Source: Gammaproteobacteria bacterium RIFCSPHIGHO2_12_FULL_63_22 (GTDB taxonomy: Bacteria; Pseudomonadota; Gammaproteobacteria; Xanthomonadales; Xanthomonadaceae). Taken from it: a DNA stretch of 64,000 bases. Position numbers and translations under genes: made by a program. Numbering within the stretch: the first letter of the stretch is position 1; every line of letters begins with the position of its first letter. The stretch lies in assembly GCA_001801685.1 (NCBI GenBank), contig MGYJ01000061.1:311182-375181 (forward strand). Direction: 5' to 3'. Below are positions 25,154-33,559 of the stretch, piece by piece. Under the pieces are notes generated by a model. That model saw nothing but the letters and a program-made list of their open reading frames with translations, was not told the DNA's origin and searched no databases.

Positions 25154-25626
25154 TTGCACCGCTGACCACCAAGGGCGCCCAGAAACTGCGCGAAGAGCTC
25201 GAAAACCTCAAGTCGGTCAAGCGGCCGGCGGTGATCCACGCCATCGCCGAGGCCCGCGCCCATGGCGACCTCAAGGAAAACGCGGAGTATCACGCGGCCC
25301 GCGAGCAGCAGGGATTCATCGAAGGCCGCATCCAGCAACTCGAATTCACCCTGTCCCACTCGCAGCTGATTGACGTGGCCACGTTGAATGCGGGTACGCG
25401 CGTCGTGTTCGGAGCGACGGTTGAACTCGCCGAGTGCGAATCCGGCGACGAAGTCACTTACCAGATCGTCGGCGACCTGGAATCGGACATCAAGCTGGGC
25501 ATGATCTCGATCTCATCCCCGATCTCCCGCGCGCTGATCGGCAAGCACGAGGGCGACACGATCACCATCGAGGCGCCGGGCGGGCAGCGCGAGTACGACA
25601 TCATCGCGGTTCGCTACGTCGGCTGA
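25150..25626 (+). CDS. greA: Transcription elongation factor GreA
   Basis: GreA reactivates backtracked RNA polymerase by stimulating transcript cleavage. The 158-residue protein has the N-terminal coiled coil ([20 protein letters not shown]) with the tip motif [16 protein letters not shown], which carries the catalytic acidic pair, and the FKBP-like C-terminal domain ending [13 protein letters not shown]. It is coupled to carB by a 4-base ATGA overlap. Confidence 0.97.
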
Positions 25627-25656
25627 TCCCTTGCACCTGCCGGCGCCGGGCACGGC

Positions 25657-26583
25657 ATGAATTCTTCTTCCCGCCTCGTGCTGCTCTTGCCGGAACGCAG
25701 GCGCTTCGCCGGCCAGGCGATCTCGAAGGATGTCGCCAGGCTCCTGGGACGCGCCGATGCACTGCCGCTGCAGTCGCCGGGCGAACGCGCTCAGCTTCTC
25801 CGCCATTTCGACCTGTTGCCGCGCGGCTGGCCGATGGCTGCGATCACCCGCCAGGGCGACAAGGGCGATGCTGCAGGCCGCGGTTGGCTGCGCGCCGATC
25901 CAGTCTTCATCCGGCCCGAAATGATGGGCGCGCGGCTGATGGCATGGGGCAACCTGGGATTGTCGGCGGACGAGGCCGAAGCCTTCCTGCAGCCCTTGCG
26001 CCCGATCTTCGGTGACGCGGGATTCCCGATCTCGGCGACCGGACCGGAGCGTTGGTACCTGATGCTTCCACCGGACACGAAGCTCCCGGATTTTCCCTTG
26101 CCGATCGATGCCCTCGGCGGCGACATGCTGGCCTATCTGCCTGAGGGCAATGAAGCGCGACGCTGGCGATCGCTGGCGAACGAAGCGCAGGTCATCCTGC
26201 ACAACCATCCGCGCAACCAGGGTCGCATCGCGGCCGGATTGCCGCCGGTGAATTCCCTCTGGTTCTGGGGTGGCGGCCGCCTCCCGGATTCCGTTCGCTG
26301 CGATTACACGAGCGTGCAAGGGGCGGACGAAGAACTGCTGGCCCTGGCCGGGCTTGCCGGCACCCGCCTGCAGCCATCGGAAACAGGAAGCACGCTGGCA
26401 GATCTTCGGCGCCATCGGGACTGGTCGGAAGTCGAGCTGGCGCACCTGCTCCCTGGCATTGCCTCGCTGAAGCGTCGGTACGCATCCATGCTGCTGGACT
26501 TCGCCGATGGTTCCGGATTCCGGCTGGAAGCTTCCCAGCACTGGCGATGGTTTCGACGACCTGTGGCGCAACTCGATCCATGA
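25657..26583 (+). CDS. rpfE: RpfE-type (phosphoglycerate-mutase-related) protein
   Basis: This 308-residue protein sits between greA and recJ, the place of rpfE in Xanthomonas and Xylella. RpfE-type proteins resemble the family called regulatory phosphoglycerate mutases; their activity is not settled. Visible features are GERAQLLRHFDLLPRGWPMA, WLRADPVFIRPEMMGARLM, ERWYLMLPPD and the well-conserved LHNHPRNQGRIAAGLPPVNS with WFWGGGRLP. There is no signal peptide or membrane segment. It overlaps recJ by 4 bases (ATGA). In Xanthomonas rpfE lies near, but outside, the core DSF-signalling genes rpfB-F-C-G. The symbol rests on position and resemblance. Confidence 0.7.
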   Translation: MNSSSRLVLLLPERRRFAGQAISKDVARLLGRADALPLQSPGERAQLLRHFDLLPRGWPMAAITRQGDKGDAAGRGWLRADPVFIRPEMMGARLMAWGNLGLSADEAEAFLQPLRPIFGDAGFPISATGPERWYLMLPPDTKLPDFPLPIDALGGDMLAYLPEGNEARRWRSLANEAQVILHNHPRNQGRIAAGLPPVNSLWFWGGGRLPDSVRCDYTSVQGADEELLALAGLAGTRLQPSETGSTLADLRRHRDWSEVELAHLLPGIASLKRRYASMLLDFADGSGFRLEASQHWRWFRRPVAQLDP

Positions 26584-27446
26584 CCCGCATCGTCAGGCGC
26601 GAGGTTCCCGAGCACGGTGCGTGGCCGCCGTCGATCCCTGACGTGCTTCGACGGGTTCTTGCGGCCCGTGGCGTGCTGCGCCCGGAGGATGCCGAGCTCA
26701 AGCTCGCGCGCCTGTTGCCGCCGGATACGATGGGACAGCTGCAGGCTGCCGTCGAGATCCTGGCCGATGCGATTCTTGCGCAGCGGCACATCGTGGTGGT
26801 GGGCGATTTCGATTGCGATGGCGCCACCGGAACCGCGGTCGCGGTGCGTGGATTGCGGATGCTTGGCGCGTCCCGGGTCAGCTACCAGGTTCCGCATCGG
26901 ATCACCCACGGCTATGGTCTTTCGCCTGCGCTGGTCGAGGACCTCGTCGTCCATGCACCCGACCTGTTGCTCACCGTGGACAGCGGCATCGCCTGCCATG
27001 CCGGCATCGCGGCGGCGCGGGCGCGTGGCTGGCAGGTGGTGGTGACCGATCATCATTTGCCCGGGCCCGAATTACCGGACGCCAACGTCATCGTCAATCC
27101 CAACCTCGCCGGCGATGGATTTCCGAGCAAGGCCCTGGCCGGCGTCGGCGTGGTCTTCTACCTGATGCTGGCCCTGCGCCGCCACCTGCGCGACACCGGT
27201 CGCCTCGATGCGGGCGAGCCCGACCTGTCGCAACTGCTCGATCTGGTCGCCGTGGGAACCGTTGCCGATCTCGTTCCGCTGGACCCGAACAACCGGTTGC
27301 TGGTTGCCGCGGGATTGCGCCGGATGCGCCAGGGCAAATGCCAGCTTGGACTGGCGGCGCTCGCCGATGTGGCCGGTCGTCCACTCGATCGATTGGTCGC
27401 CGAGGACATCGGCTTCGGCATCGCGCCTCGGCTTATGGAAGGCTGA
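26580..27446 (+). pseudogene. recJ: Host recJ, 5' half only, cut by the genomic island
   Basis: RecJ is the 5'-3' single-strand DNA exonuclease of recombination and mismatch repair. The first 285 codons are normal: VVVGDFDCDGATG (motif I), LLTVDSGIACHAG (II), VVVTDHHLPG (III, DHH), VIVNPN and LVAVGTVADLVPLDP. The frame then stops three codons after GFGIAPRL, where family members continue with NAAGRL. The missing part contains the rest of the catalytic core, the DHHA1 domain (GGH motif) and the OB fold, so the product should be inactive. The start overlaps the upstream gene as ATGA. The second half of the gene does not occur in the window. Confidence 0.93.
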
Positions 27447-27651
27447 GGTGGTCAGCTCATTTTTTTAGGGACTCTACCGCCATTCATGCATTTATTGATG
27501 TGAGAGGTTGCAGCTTTCTTAAATCTTCAGCGGTAAACTACCCTGGATATGTATATATTACATAGGTGATCATTTGGCATTTACAACCTATTGAAATCAG
27601 TGGGATAGGATGTGATAGTGATCACTGACATGCTCTGGGAAATACCTTTCC
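27447..27651 (+). promoter_or_regulatory. AT-rich leader of the gin operon with promoter and repeated TGATCA sites
   Basis: This stretch is clearly AT-richer than the flanking recJ. A sigma-70-like promoter is visible: TTGAAA (27591-27596), a 17-base spacer and GATAGT (27614-27619). The palindrome AGTGATCACT (27617-27626) covers the end of the -10 and the likely start point. The core TGATCA occurs at 27567, 27619 and 27653, the last overlapping the ginA start codon. These could be sites for a Gin recombinase or GinD, giving autoregulation; this is inference. Confidence 0.5.
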
Positions 27652-28941
27652 ATGATCACAGTAGCGACGGCTCTTGGGCTGGAGTTAGATGAAGAATTGC
27701 GCCGAGACATGTTGCCTGCGCGATATAGCTTCTTGGTCGACGATGAAAGCAGTCTGCCCGTTGAGCCGGTGCTGCTGTGGCTTTGCAAACAGTACCCGCC
27801 AAAGCCGCGGATGTGGAAAGCAAACACTGTGGAGTGTGCCGCACATGACCTCTGTGACTGGTGGCGCTACCTCGAGCGCGAGGGTCGGTTCTGGTGCGAC
27901 GCGAGTAGCGATGACTTGAGCGAATTCAGGGATAGCTTGCTCGGGTCAGTCAGCCCAAGGACCCATCGTCCTTATGCTGCCAAGACGATTGCCAGACGAA
28001 TCAATACCATTGGCACGTTTTACGAATGGGCGCTCGAAAAGGGTCTGTTTCGGGGCGAGCCTCTGGATCCAAAGCAACTGAAGCCGGTCTTGCGTGCGAT
28101 CGACGATGACGCATTGGCGCATACCGGTGGCGGCGTCAGAGAAGTGGCCGTGTCGACCACGGCCCCTCGCTTCAGCGAGTCAGCCGACGAACGTGTTCAT
28201 CCGATGGAGAGCAAGACCTGGCTGGCAGTTGCCAAATCGCTTGGACCGCTGCCGAGCCAGCGGGATGCAGGGATTCCGGGCTGTTGCCGCAATCGGCTTG
28301 CGGCAGAAATCAGCATCTGGACTGGAATGCGCCTGGATGAGGTCGCCGGACTGACCACGTACCAGCTTCTCAACTTGCGTTTTTCCGACGATTCCATTGA
28401 AGTCGTACCCTTGAAGATATCTCGTACGAAGGGGCTTCGGCCACGAACGATTTTGTTTCCCAGTCACCTGATCGCAGAACTTCATCGTTACATCGATTCG
28501 GAACGCCGAGAAGCGGTTGAGGTTGGCAGGCGATTCGGCTTGAAGAAGGACACTGGCTGTTTGTTCGTGAACGGGTTGGACTCGCGCAATCACGCGGGAA
28601 AACCAATACGCGGATACACCCTGTCGGGTGCCTTCCGAGACGCCGTCATAACCTGCGGGTTCGTGAGGGAGGAAAAACGCGTGGACCCACTCACCGAAGA
28701 GAGCTATCTAGCTTCGTGTGCCGCGCATTGCTTTCACGATTTGCGGCACACCTTCGCCGTTTGGCTCTACCAGGCGGAAAAGGCAGCTGGGAATGCCGAG
28801 CCATGGAAGGTAGTCCAAGCCCGGCTAGGTCACCGCTACCTGAAAACCACCACCGATATCTATTTGCGGATCGTGGATATTTTCCGCGCGAAGGTCAACG
28901 ACAACCTCTATCGCTTCTTGAGGATGACTTTTGGGACTTAG
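27652..28941 (+). CDS. ginA: GinA-type tyrosine recombinase
   Basis: The 429-residue protein has an N-terminal SAM-like core-binding domain (about 40-145) and a C-terminal catalytic domain. Catalytic residues are Arg in SIWTGMRLDEVAGL, the HxxR box in CFHDLRHTFAVWLY, LGHRYLKTT, and the nucleophile Tyr in TDIYLRIVD. It would cut and rejoin the island's attachment sites together with GinB and GinC; in studied GInts all four gin products are needed. It overlaps ginB by 11 bases. Codon use and GC are lower than in the chromosome to the left. Confidence 0.88.
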   Translation: MITVATALGLELDEELRRDMLPARYSFLVDDESSLPVEPVLLWLCKQYPPKPRMWKANTVECAAHDLCDWWRYLEREGRFWCDASSDDLSEFRDSLLGSVSPRTHRPYAAKTIARRINTIGTFYEWALEKGLFRGEPLDPKQLKPVLRAIDDDALAHTGGGVREVAVSTTAPRFSESADERVHPMESKTWLAVAKSLGPLPSQRDAGIPGCCRNRLAAEISIWTGMRLDEVAGLTTYQLLNLRFSDDSIEVVPLKISRTKGLRPRTILFPSHLIAELHRYIDSERREAVEVGRRFGLKKDTGCLFVNGLDSRNHAGKPIRGYTLSGAFRDAVITCGFVREEKRVDPLTEESYLASCAAHCFHDLRHTFAVWLYQAEKAAGNAEPWKVVQARLGHRYLKTTTDIYLRIVDIFRAKVNDNLYRFLRMTFGT

Positions 28942-30835
28942 GCGAGACAAGACTCCCAGTCGCTTTGCCCAACTGGATCGAAAGGCAGCCAAAGCCAAAG
29001 AGGCGGCCGGGGCAATTGGGGCCACATTGGTGTCGGCAGACGATCCCGCATCGAATGTGCTGCCGCTTCCGTTGAGCCGGGCCGTCAAGTCTTCCGTGGC
29101 AGGCCGTCCTGCGCTCCATCTTATTTTCCCAGTAAGTCACGGTGTCGCGGAGACGCTGGATGCTTCCTACCTGCTACGGGCGCCGAATCTGGCAGAGGCG
29201 ATGAGCACTGCGTTTCTGAAAAGGTTCGCGACACACACGCGCAAGACTCGCATCCACTCCAACAAGTGGCTTCGCCTTGGATTTTTCGAGTTTCTAAAAC
29301 TCGCGAATCAGGAGGGCCTGAGCTTAGACAAACTCCATTCCGATCTGATCCATAACTACATTCGCTGGCTCAATCGTGTCGACCCCGGTAGTGGCAAAGC
29401 GGTTTGGAAAGTGGAGACCCGAAGTGCGTACTATGGGATTTTTGGTGCAATGATTGAAGCGCTCAGACTGATACCGAAATGGCGCAAGCAAATCCCTGTT
29501 GACTTCAGCGTGCCGACGCATCAATGGCCAGGAAAAGGGCGGCAACATACGCCTACGCCTATCGTCCAAGACGAAGACTTCGCATTGCTTTACCGGGCAT
29601 GTTTGACTGAAATGACCCAAGTTCGCAATGCCATCACCGCCGATTTGGAACTCCTCCAACGTTCGGTGAAGGAGATACCAAAAAGTCCAACCACGTGTCG
29701 GGACTATGCGCACCGCGGCGTGGCGTTGGCCGCCATGGATGAGATTTTCGCGCACACCGTACCGAGCTACCCTCAGATGATGGCAACGCACTCCTACCTG
29801 CTCACGGCGATCAAGACGCAGTTCGGTACGGTGCTGAAATTGCGATCGGTGCTTGCGCCAAGTCCACGCGACCTGGTGCCGTTTGTTCTGATGCTTGCCA
29901 TCCATACTCGCTTGAACCCAGAGGCGCTGCTGGGGAGCAATCAGGACGATTACCGCACCGAGGACAGGCTTGGAGAAAGACGATTCAGACCCCGCGTCAA
30001 CAAGGGGCGTGCGCGGCGTAAGCAGATGCCTTCGTCGCCGGTCGAGGCGGCCTACGACAATCCGCATTCGATCGTCGAGTTCCTGAATGGTTGGACCGCT
30101 CGCCTTCGCAAATTGGCCAAGCCAGAAATTGCCAACCGCCTGCTTTTGTTCGTTCCCCGGACTGCTTTTTCGGGCGTGTCATTTTTTGAGGTCGAAAGCG
30201 GTGTGGGCGGCACTACATGGGCCACCGCGCTCAGGAATTTCCGCGAAGACCACAATCTCAAGCGGTTTACGCTCCAACAGGTGCGCCCGACGACGCTGGA
30301 CATTGGTCGTGCCATTCACGATAACGACTTGCGTGCCGCTCAAGCGCTGGGGGACCATCGTTCCCCGGAAACCACCAACTCCCATTACACGAGTGGCGCG
30401 CAACGAGAACGAAACGCAGAACGACTGGGCGAGATATCTACGCTTCGCAGGCGTTGGCTCGACACGGGTGGCAAGGCGGATCCTCGCAACGCACCCGTGG
30501 ACGCCGATGAGGGAGCCGTCACCCCTGGCTGGGGATGCCTGGAACCGTTCGAATCGCCTTACAGCCCAAACGGCAAGCTGTGCAGCGCCTTTGGACGCTG
30601 CCCGGCGTGTCACTTGACTCAACTCGACATCCATTCGGTCTACGCAGCCGCGCAATCACTCAATTTGTTGGACGCCGTCCGCAGGGCCCGCGAGACGATG
30701 GATCCGCAAGGCTGGTTGGAACGCATGGCGCCAGTAGAGAAAAAGCTGGTCCATTTTTGGCTGCCGCAGTTCTCCCCCGAGATACTCGAGCAGGCGAAAT
30801 CCCTGAACCTTCCACCATTACCGACACCGGATTGA
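28931..30835 (+). CDS. ginB: GinB-type tyrosine recombinase
   Basis: The 634-residue protein starts with TTG inside the end of ginA. The N-terminal 300 residues are helical, including a core-binding part near LHSDLIHNYIRWLNRV. The catalytic region has Arg in LAIHTRLNPEALLG, a diverged box II (VRPTTLDIGRAIHD, in which the usual HxxR is not clear), LGDHRSPETTNSHYTS with the nucleophile Tyr, and then about 120 more residues. That tail has a Cys cluster, LCSAFGRCPACH, possibly zinc-binding, as in the larger recombinase of Tn554. Length fits the middle recombinase of gin operons. Confidence 0.85.
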   Translation: MGLRRDKTPSRFAQLDRKAAKAKEAAGAIGATLVSADDPASNVLPLPLSRAVKSSVAGRPALHLIFPVSHGVAETLDASYLLRAPNLAEAMSTAFLKRFATHTRKTRIHSNKWLRLGFFEFLKLANQEGLSLDKLHSDLIHNYIRWLNRVDPGSGKAVWKVETRSAYYGIFGAMIEALRLIPKWRKQIPVDFSVPTHQWPGKGRQHTPTPIVQDEDFALLYRACLTEMTQVRNAITADLELLQRSVKEIPKSPTTCRDYAHRGVALAAMDEIFAHTVPSYPQMMATHSYLLTAIKTQFGTVLKLRSVLAPSPRDLVPFVLMLAIHTRLNPEALLGSNQDDYRTEDRLGERRFRPRVNKGRARRKQMPSSPVEAAYDNPHSIVEFLNGWTARLRKLAKPEIANRLLLFVPRTAFSGVSFFEVESGVGGTTWATALRNFREDHNLKRFTLQQVRPTTLDIGRAIHDNDLRAAQALGDHRSPETTNSHYTSGAQRERNAERLGEISTLRRRWLDTGGKADPRNAPVDADEGAVTPGWGCLEPFESPYSPNGKLCSAFGRCPACHLTQLDIHSVYAAAQSLNLLDAVRRARETMDPQGWLERMAPVEKKLVHFWLPQFSPEILEQAKSLNLPPLPTPD

Positions 30836-30839
30836 AGCG

Positions 30840-33008
30840 ATGAATTCATCCACAGCCTTGCTTACCTCAACAGCCATGGCCCGGCACCTTCATTTGGAGG
30901 CCAGTCCCTGGGACGCTCCGGTGTCGACACGCTCGAAATTCGGTGACCTCGTCTGGCTGCTCGACATAACGACGCCGGGGCAGGGGCCGGGCAGTGCGCG
31001 GGTAGATTGGGACTTCGACCTCGGCGATGGGTTGAGCTTCGGCCAACCGCGCTTCTCGGTACTTCGGGGCGGCCTGATGCGCTTGGTCTGGTCCCTATTT
31101 ACCGATCGGCGCTCGGGATTGGATTTGACGGTGGGAAGCGTCATGAAACTGTCCACGGCTATGCGTTGCCTGGTTCGATGGATGATCAAGAACGACTACG
31201 TTTGCATCAGCGAGTTGACCAGCGCAGCAAGTGAGGAGTATCTCGATGACGTGGTCAGCTCTTACATGCTTGAGACCGAACTCGTGGAAGGCGACCAGGC
31301 AGAGAACGAATCGGAGGACGATGAGCAGGACGACCCAGAGATTCCGCTGGGGGCCTTGCGTCCCAGGACGAACTTTTGGTCGTTGCTTTGGGCGCAGCGG
31401 GCTGTCCTGCGCGAAGCCGGTGTGGCCGTTCTGCCCGAGGCCCCCTTCGGCGGGAAGAGCGCCAGAACGGTCGCCAACACGCTGGCAACCAAGATTGTTG
31501 GCTGGATTCCACCGGTGCCAGATGAAGTTGCGCTTCCGGTTATGGCGGAAGCACATCGTTGGCTCTGGGAACGGGCCGACGACGTGATTCGGCTGCAAGA
31601 CGACTACCTCGCCCTGTATCGTCCAGAGTTGTGCAGTGTCTACGCCGGCGTTGTCGCGGGCGTGGCATTGGAAAACTTCAGTTTCTCTTGCGCTTCGCCG
31701 GACCTGGTGCCTTGGCGAGGGCCGCTTGAAGAGGCGCCCCGTCTTTCGATGCTTTCTGGCCAATGGCGAATGGCAGTCCACGATTCGCATTCGGTCCTTA
31801 GAACCCTCATCGAGGATGTTTGCGCCGCGTGCGTGATCGTGCTGCAGAGCGAAGCCGGCCCCCGGATCAACGAGATCTGCGGATTAATTGCGGGGATGAA
31901 TGTGCAGACTGGTTTACCGGGGTGCCTGGAACTTCGCAGCAGCAAGACCGGGCTCAACGAGCACTTCTTCCTGAAGGGGATGCTGTCGAAGATGCGTCGC
32001 GTCCCAGAGGAAGTCGAGTGGCTTATTGGGGCCAGGCCAGCGGGATCGAACTTCATTCCGGCCCCGGTCCGTGCCATCCAGGTGCTGCAACGGCTGTTCG
32101 AGCCATTGCGCAGCAACGCGACGGACGATTCACTCCGTAGCAAGTTGATTGTTCAGTTTACGGCGCCCCGAGGTTATCCGCGCGACGGGAACATGATCGG
32201 ACGCGTCCTCACAAGTCGGCTGCGAACGCTGCAACGGGTATTTATTGGCAATCATGTCGATTTGAGTGGCCTGCCGGATCGAAATGCCCAGGGCCAGGAT
32301 TTGGCCCGCTACCGGGTAACGAAAGGCGCCTGCTTGCTCACTCATTCCTGGCGCAAGTCCTACGCCCTCTATGTCTTCCGCACTGACTCGCGCATGATCG
32401 GCGCCATCGCGCAGCAATTTCATCACTTGTCGCTCGCGATGACCGAGCAGGGCTACCTGGGCAACGACCCTTCGTTGTTGGAGGTGATGAATGGGGTGCG
32501 TGTGCAACAGACCGCGCAGTTTTTCTACGAGATGGCGCGGGGCGAACGCCGCATCACAGGCCGCATCGCGAAGTTGGTCGACGAGTTTCGTGCCGAGTTT
32601 GCCCGGATTCTTGGCACTGCCCAAGGTATGGCTGGCATTGCGGTGATGCAGCGTTGGGTCTTGAATGAGGACGTTCGAATCTGGTTCTCACGGCATGGCA
32701 AATGTTTCATGGGACTGGCGCCGTCGAAGGCCCGCTGTCATGAATTAGGCGGAACGACGCATTGGGCCAATGCTGAACCCAACTACGTGCACCGTAATCC
32801 GGAAACGTGCCTAGGCTGTCCCCTGTATGCCGTGGACGCTGAGCATGCCGAGTTCTGGTTACTTCGCTACGTCGAAAACGCCAGTTTTGCGGCGGGGTCC
32901 GCGACTGGCAAAGCCGCTCGCGCCGCAAAACTTCGGGCCAACCAGAGCGAGGCGGTGCTACAGGCGATCAGGGTGCCGCTGCCTGCGCTGGTGACGAACG
33001 ATGGTTAA
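30840..33008 (+). CDS. ginC: GinC-type tyrosine recombinase
   Basis: The 722-residue protein begins 4 bases after ginB. Catalytic elements are Arg in LQSEAGPRINEICGL, HxxR in LLTHSWRKSYALYVF, HHLSLAMTEQGYLG with the nucleophile Tyr, and a long C-terminal extension. The extension holds a Cys/His group (ARCHELGG, ETCLGCPLYAVDAEH) that could bind zinc. An acidic segment (QAENESEDDEQDDPEI) lies near residue 150, between the two N-terminal helical parts. It overlaps ginD by 8 bases, so the four genes form one unit. Confidence 0.85.
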   Translation: MNSSTALLTSTAMARHLHLEASPWDAPVSTRSKFGDLVWLLDITTPGQGPGSARVDWDFDLGDGLSFGQPRFSVLRGGLMRLVWSLFTDRRSGLDLTVGSVMKLSTAMRCLVRWMIKNDYVCISELTSAASEEYLDDVVSSYMLETELVEGDQAENESEDDEQDDPEIPLGALRPRTNFWSLLWAQRAVLREAGVAVLPEAPFGGKSARTVANTLATKIVGWIPPVPDEVALPVMAEAHRWLWERADDVIRLQDDYLALYRPELCSVYAGVVAGVALENFSFSCASPDLVPWRGPLEEAPRLSMLSGQWRMAVHDSHSVLRTLIEDVCAACVIVLQSEAGPRINEICGLIAGMNVQTGLPGCLELRSSKTGLNEHFFLKGMLSKMRRVPEEVEWLIGARPAGSNFIPAPVRAIQVLQRLFEPLRSNATDDSLRSKLIVQFTAPRGYPRDGNMIGRVLTSRLRTLQRVFIGNHVDLSGLPDRNAQGQDLARYRVTKGACLLTHSWRKSYALYVFRTDSRMIGAIAQQFHHLSLAMTEQGYLGNDPSLLEVMNGVRVQQTAQFFYEMARGERRITGRIAKLVDEFRAEFARILGTAQGMAGIAVMQRWVLNEDVRIWFSRHGKCFMGLAPSKARCHELGGTTHWANAEPNYVHRNPETCLGCPLYAVDAEHAEFWLLRYVENASFAAGSATGKAARAAKLRANQSEAVLQAIRVPLPALVTNDG

Positions 33009-33522
33009 GAAGCCGGCACCACCCAGCGATGGTATCGAGCAGGACTTCATGCTGGCCTTGGCGCGGGTCGCGGCAGGCAACCCCACCAATCCGGCGTTGG
33101 CCAAGCGCGCCAAACGCGGCACGCTGGAGGTCAACATCTCGACGGTGGCCAGGGAGGCTGGGCATTCGCGCACACTGATCAGCCATGACAAGTGTGCCTA
33201 CCCACAGGTGCGGGTGGCCGTGTTGGCCTATCGCCAACCGGCGGGCGAACCCACATCCTTGTCCGAACTCAATCGCAACCTGCGCCAGGAGAATGCGGAA
33301 CTGCGTCGCACGGTAAAACTCGCCCGCGAGTCCATGGCGGCGATGGCACTGCGCATGGAGCGCGTGGTGCGCAATGCCGAGCGGGAAATTGCGGCCGCCC
33401 GCAGACGGGAAAAACGTGGTGATCGCGACCCCAACCAAGTGGCCGGTCTCTCGTCCGTGTTGCCCACGCCGACGGATGGGGTCGTATTGGAGTTCAAGCC
33501 TGAGCGGAGTAAGGACGCGTGA
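33001..33522 (+). CDS. ginD: GinD-type small helical protein
   Basis: The 173-residue basic protein overlaps ginC. Residues 40-60 (VNISTVAREAGHSRTLISH) look like a helix-turn-helix, and residues 80-145 form a coiled coil (SELNRNLRQENAELRRTVKL and following). This is the size and make-up of GinD, and resembles the small TnpC of Tn554. GinD is reported as essential for integration and excision although it is not a recombinase; it may act as a directionality or assembly factor. No catalytic motif is seen. Confidence 0.78.
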   Translation: MVKKPAPPSDGIEQDFMLALARVAAGNPTNPALAKRAKRGTLEVNISTVAREAGHSRTLISHDKCAYPQVRVAVLAYRQPAGEPTSLSELNRNLRQENAELRRTVKLARESMAAMALRMERVVRNAEREIAAARRREKRGDRDPNQVAGLSSVLPTPTDGVVLEFKPERSKDA

Positions 33523-33559
33523 TCAGAGACATGGAAGCGGGTCGCGTTGCAGAAAACGC

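Noticed and set aside
33374..33559. N-terminal extension of the RecJ-like protein into ginD
   Set aside because: The extra 62 residues are read out of frame within ginD and are low-quality; the ATG at 33560 gives the natural start.
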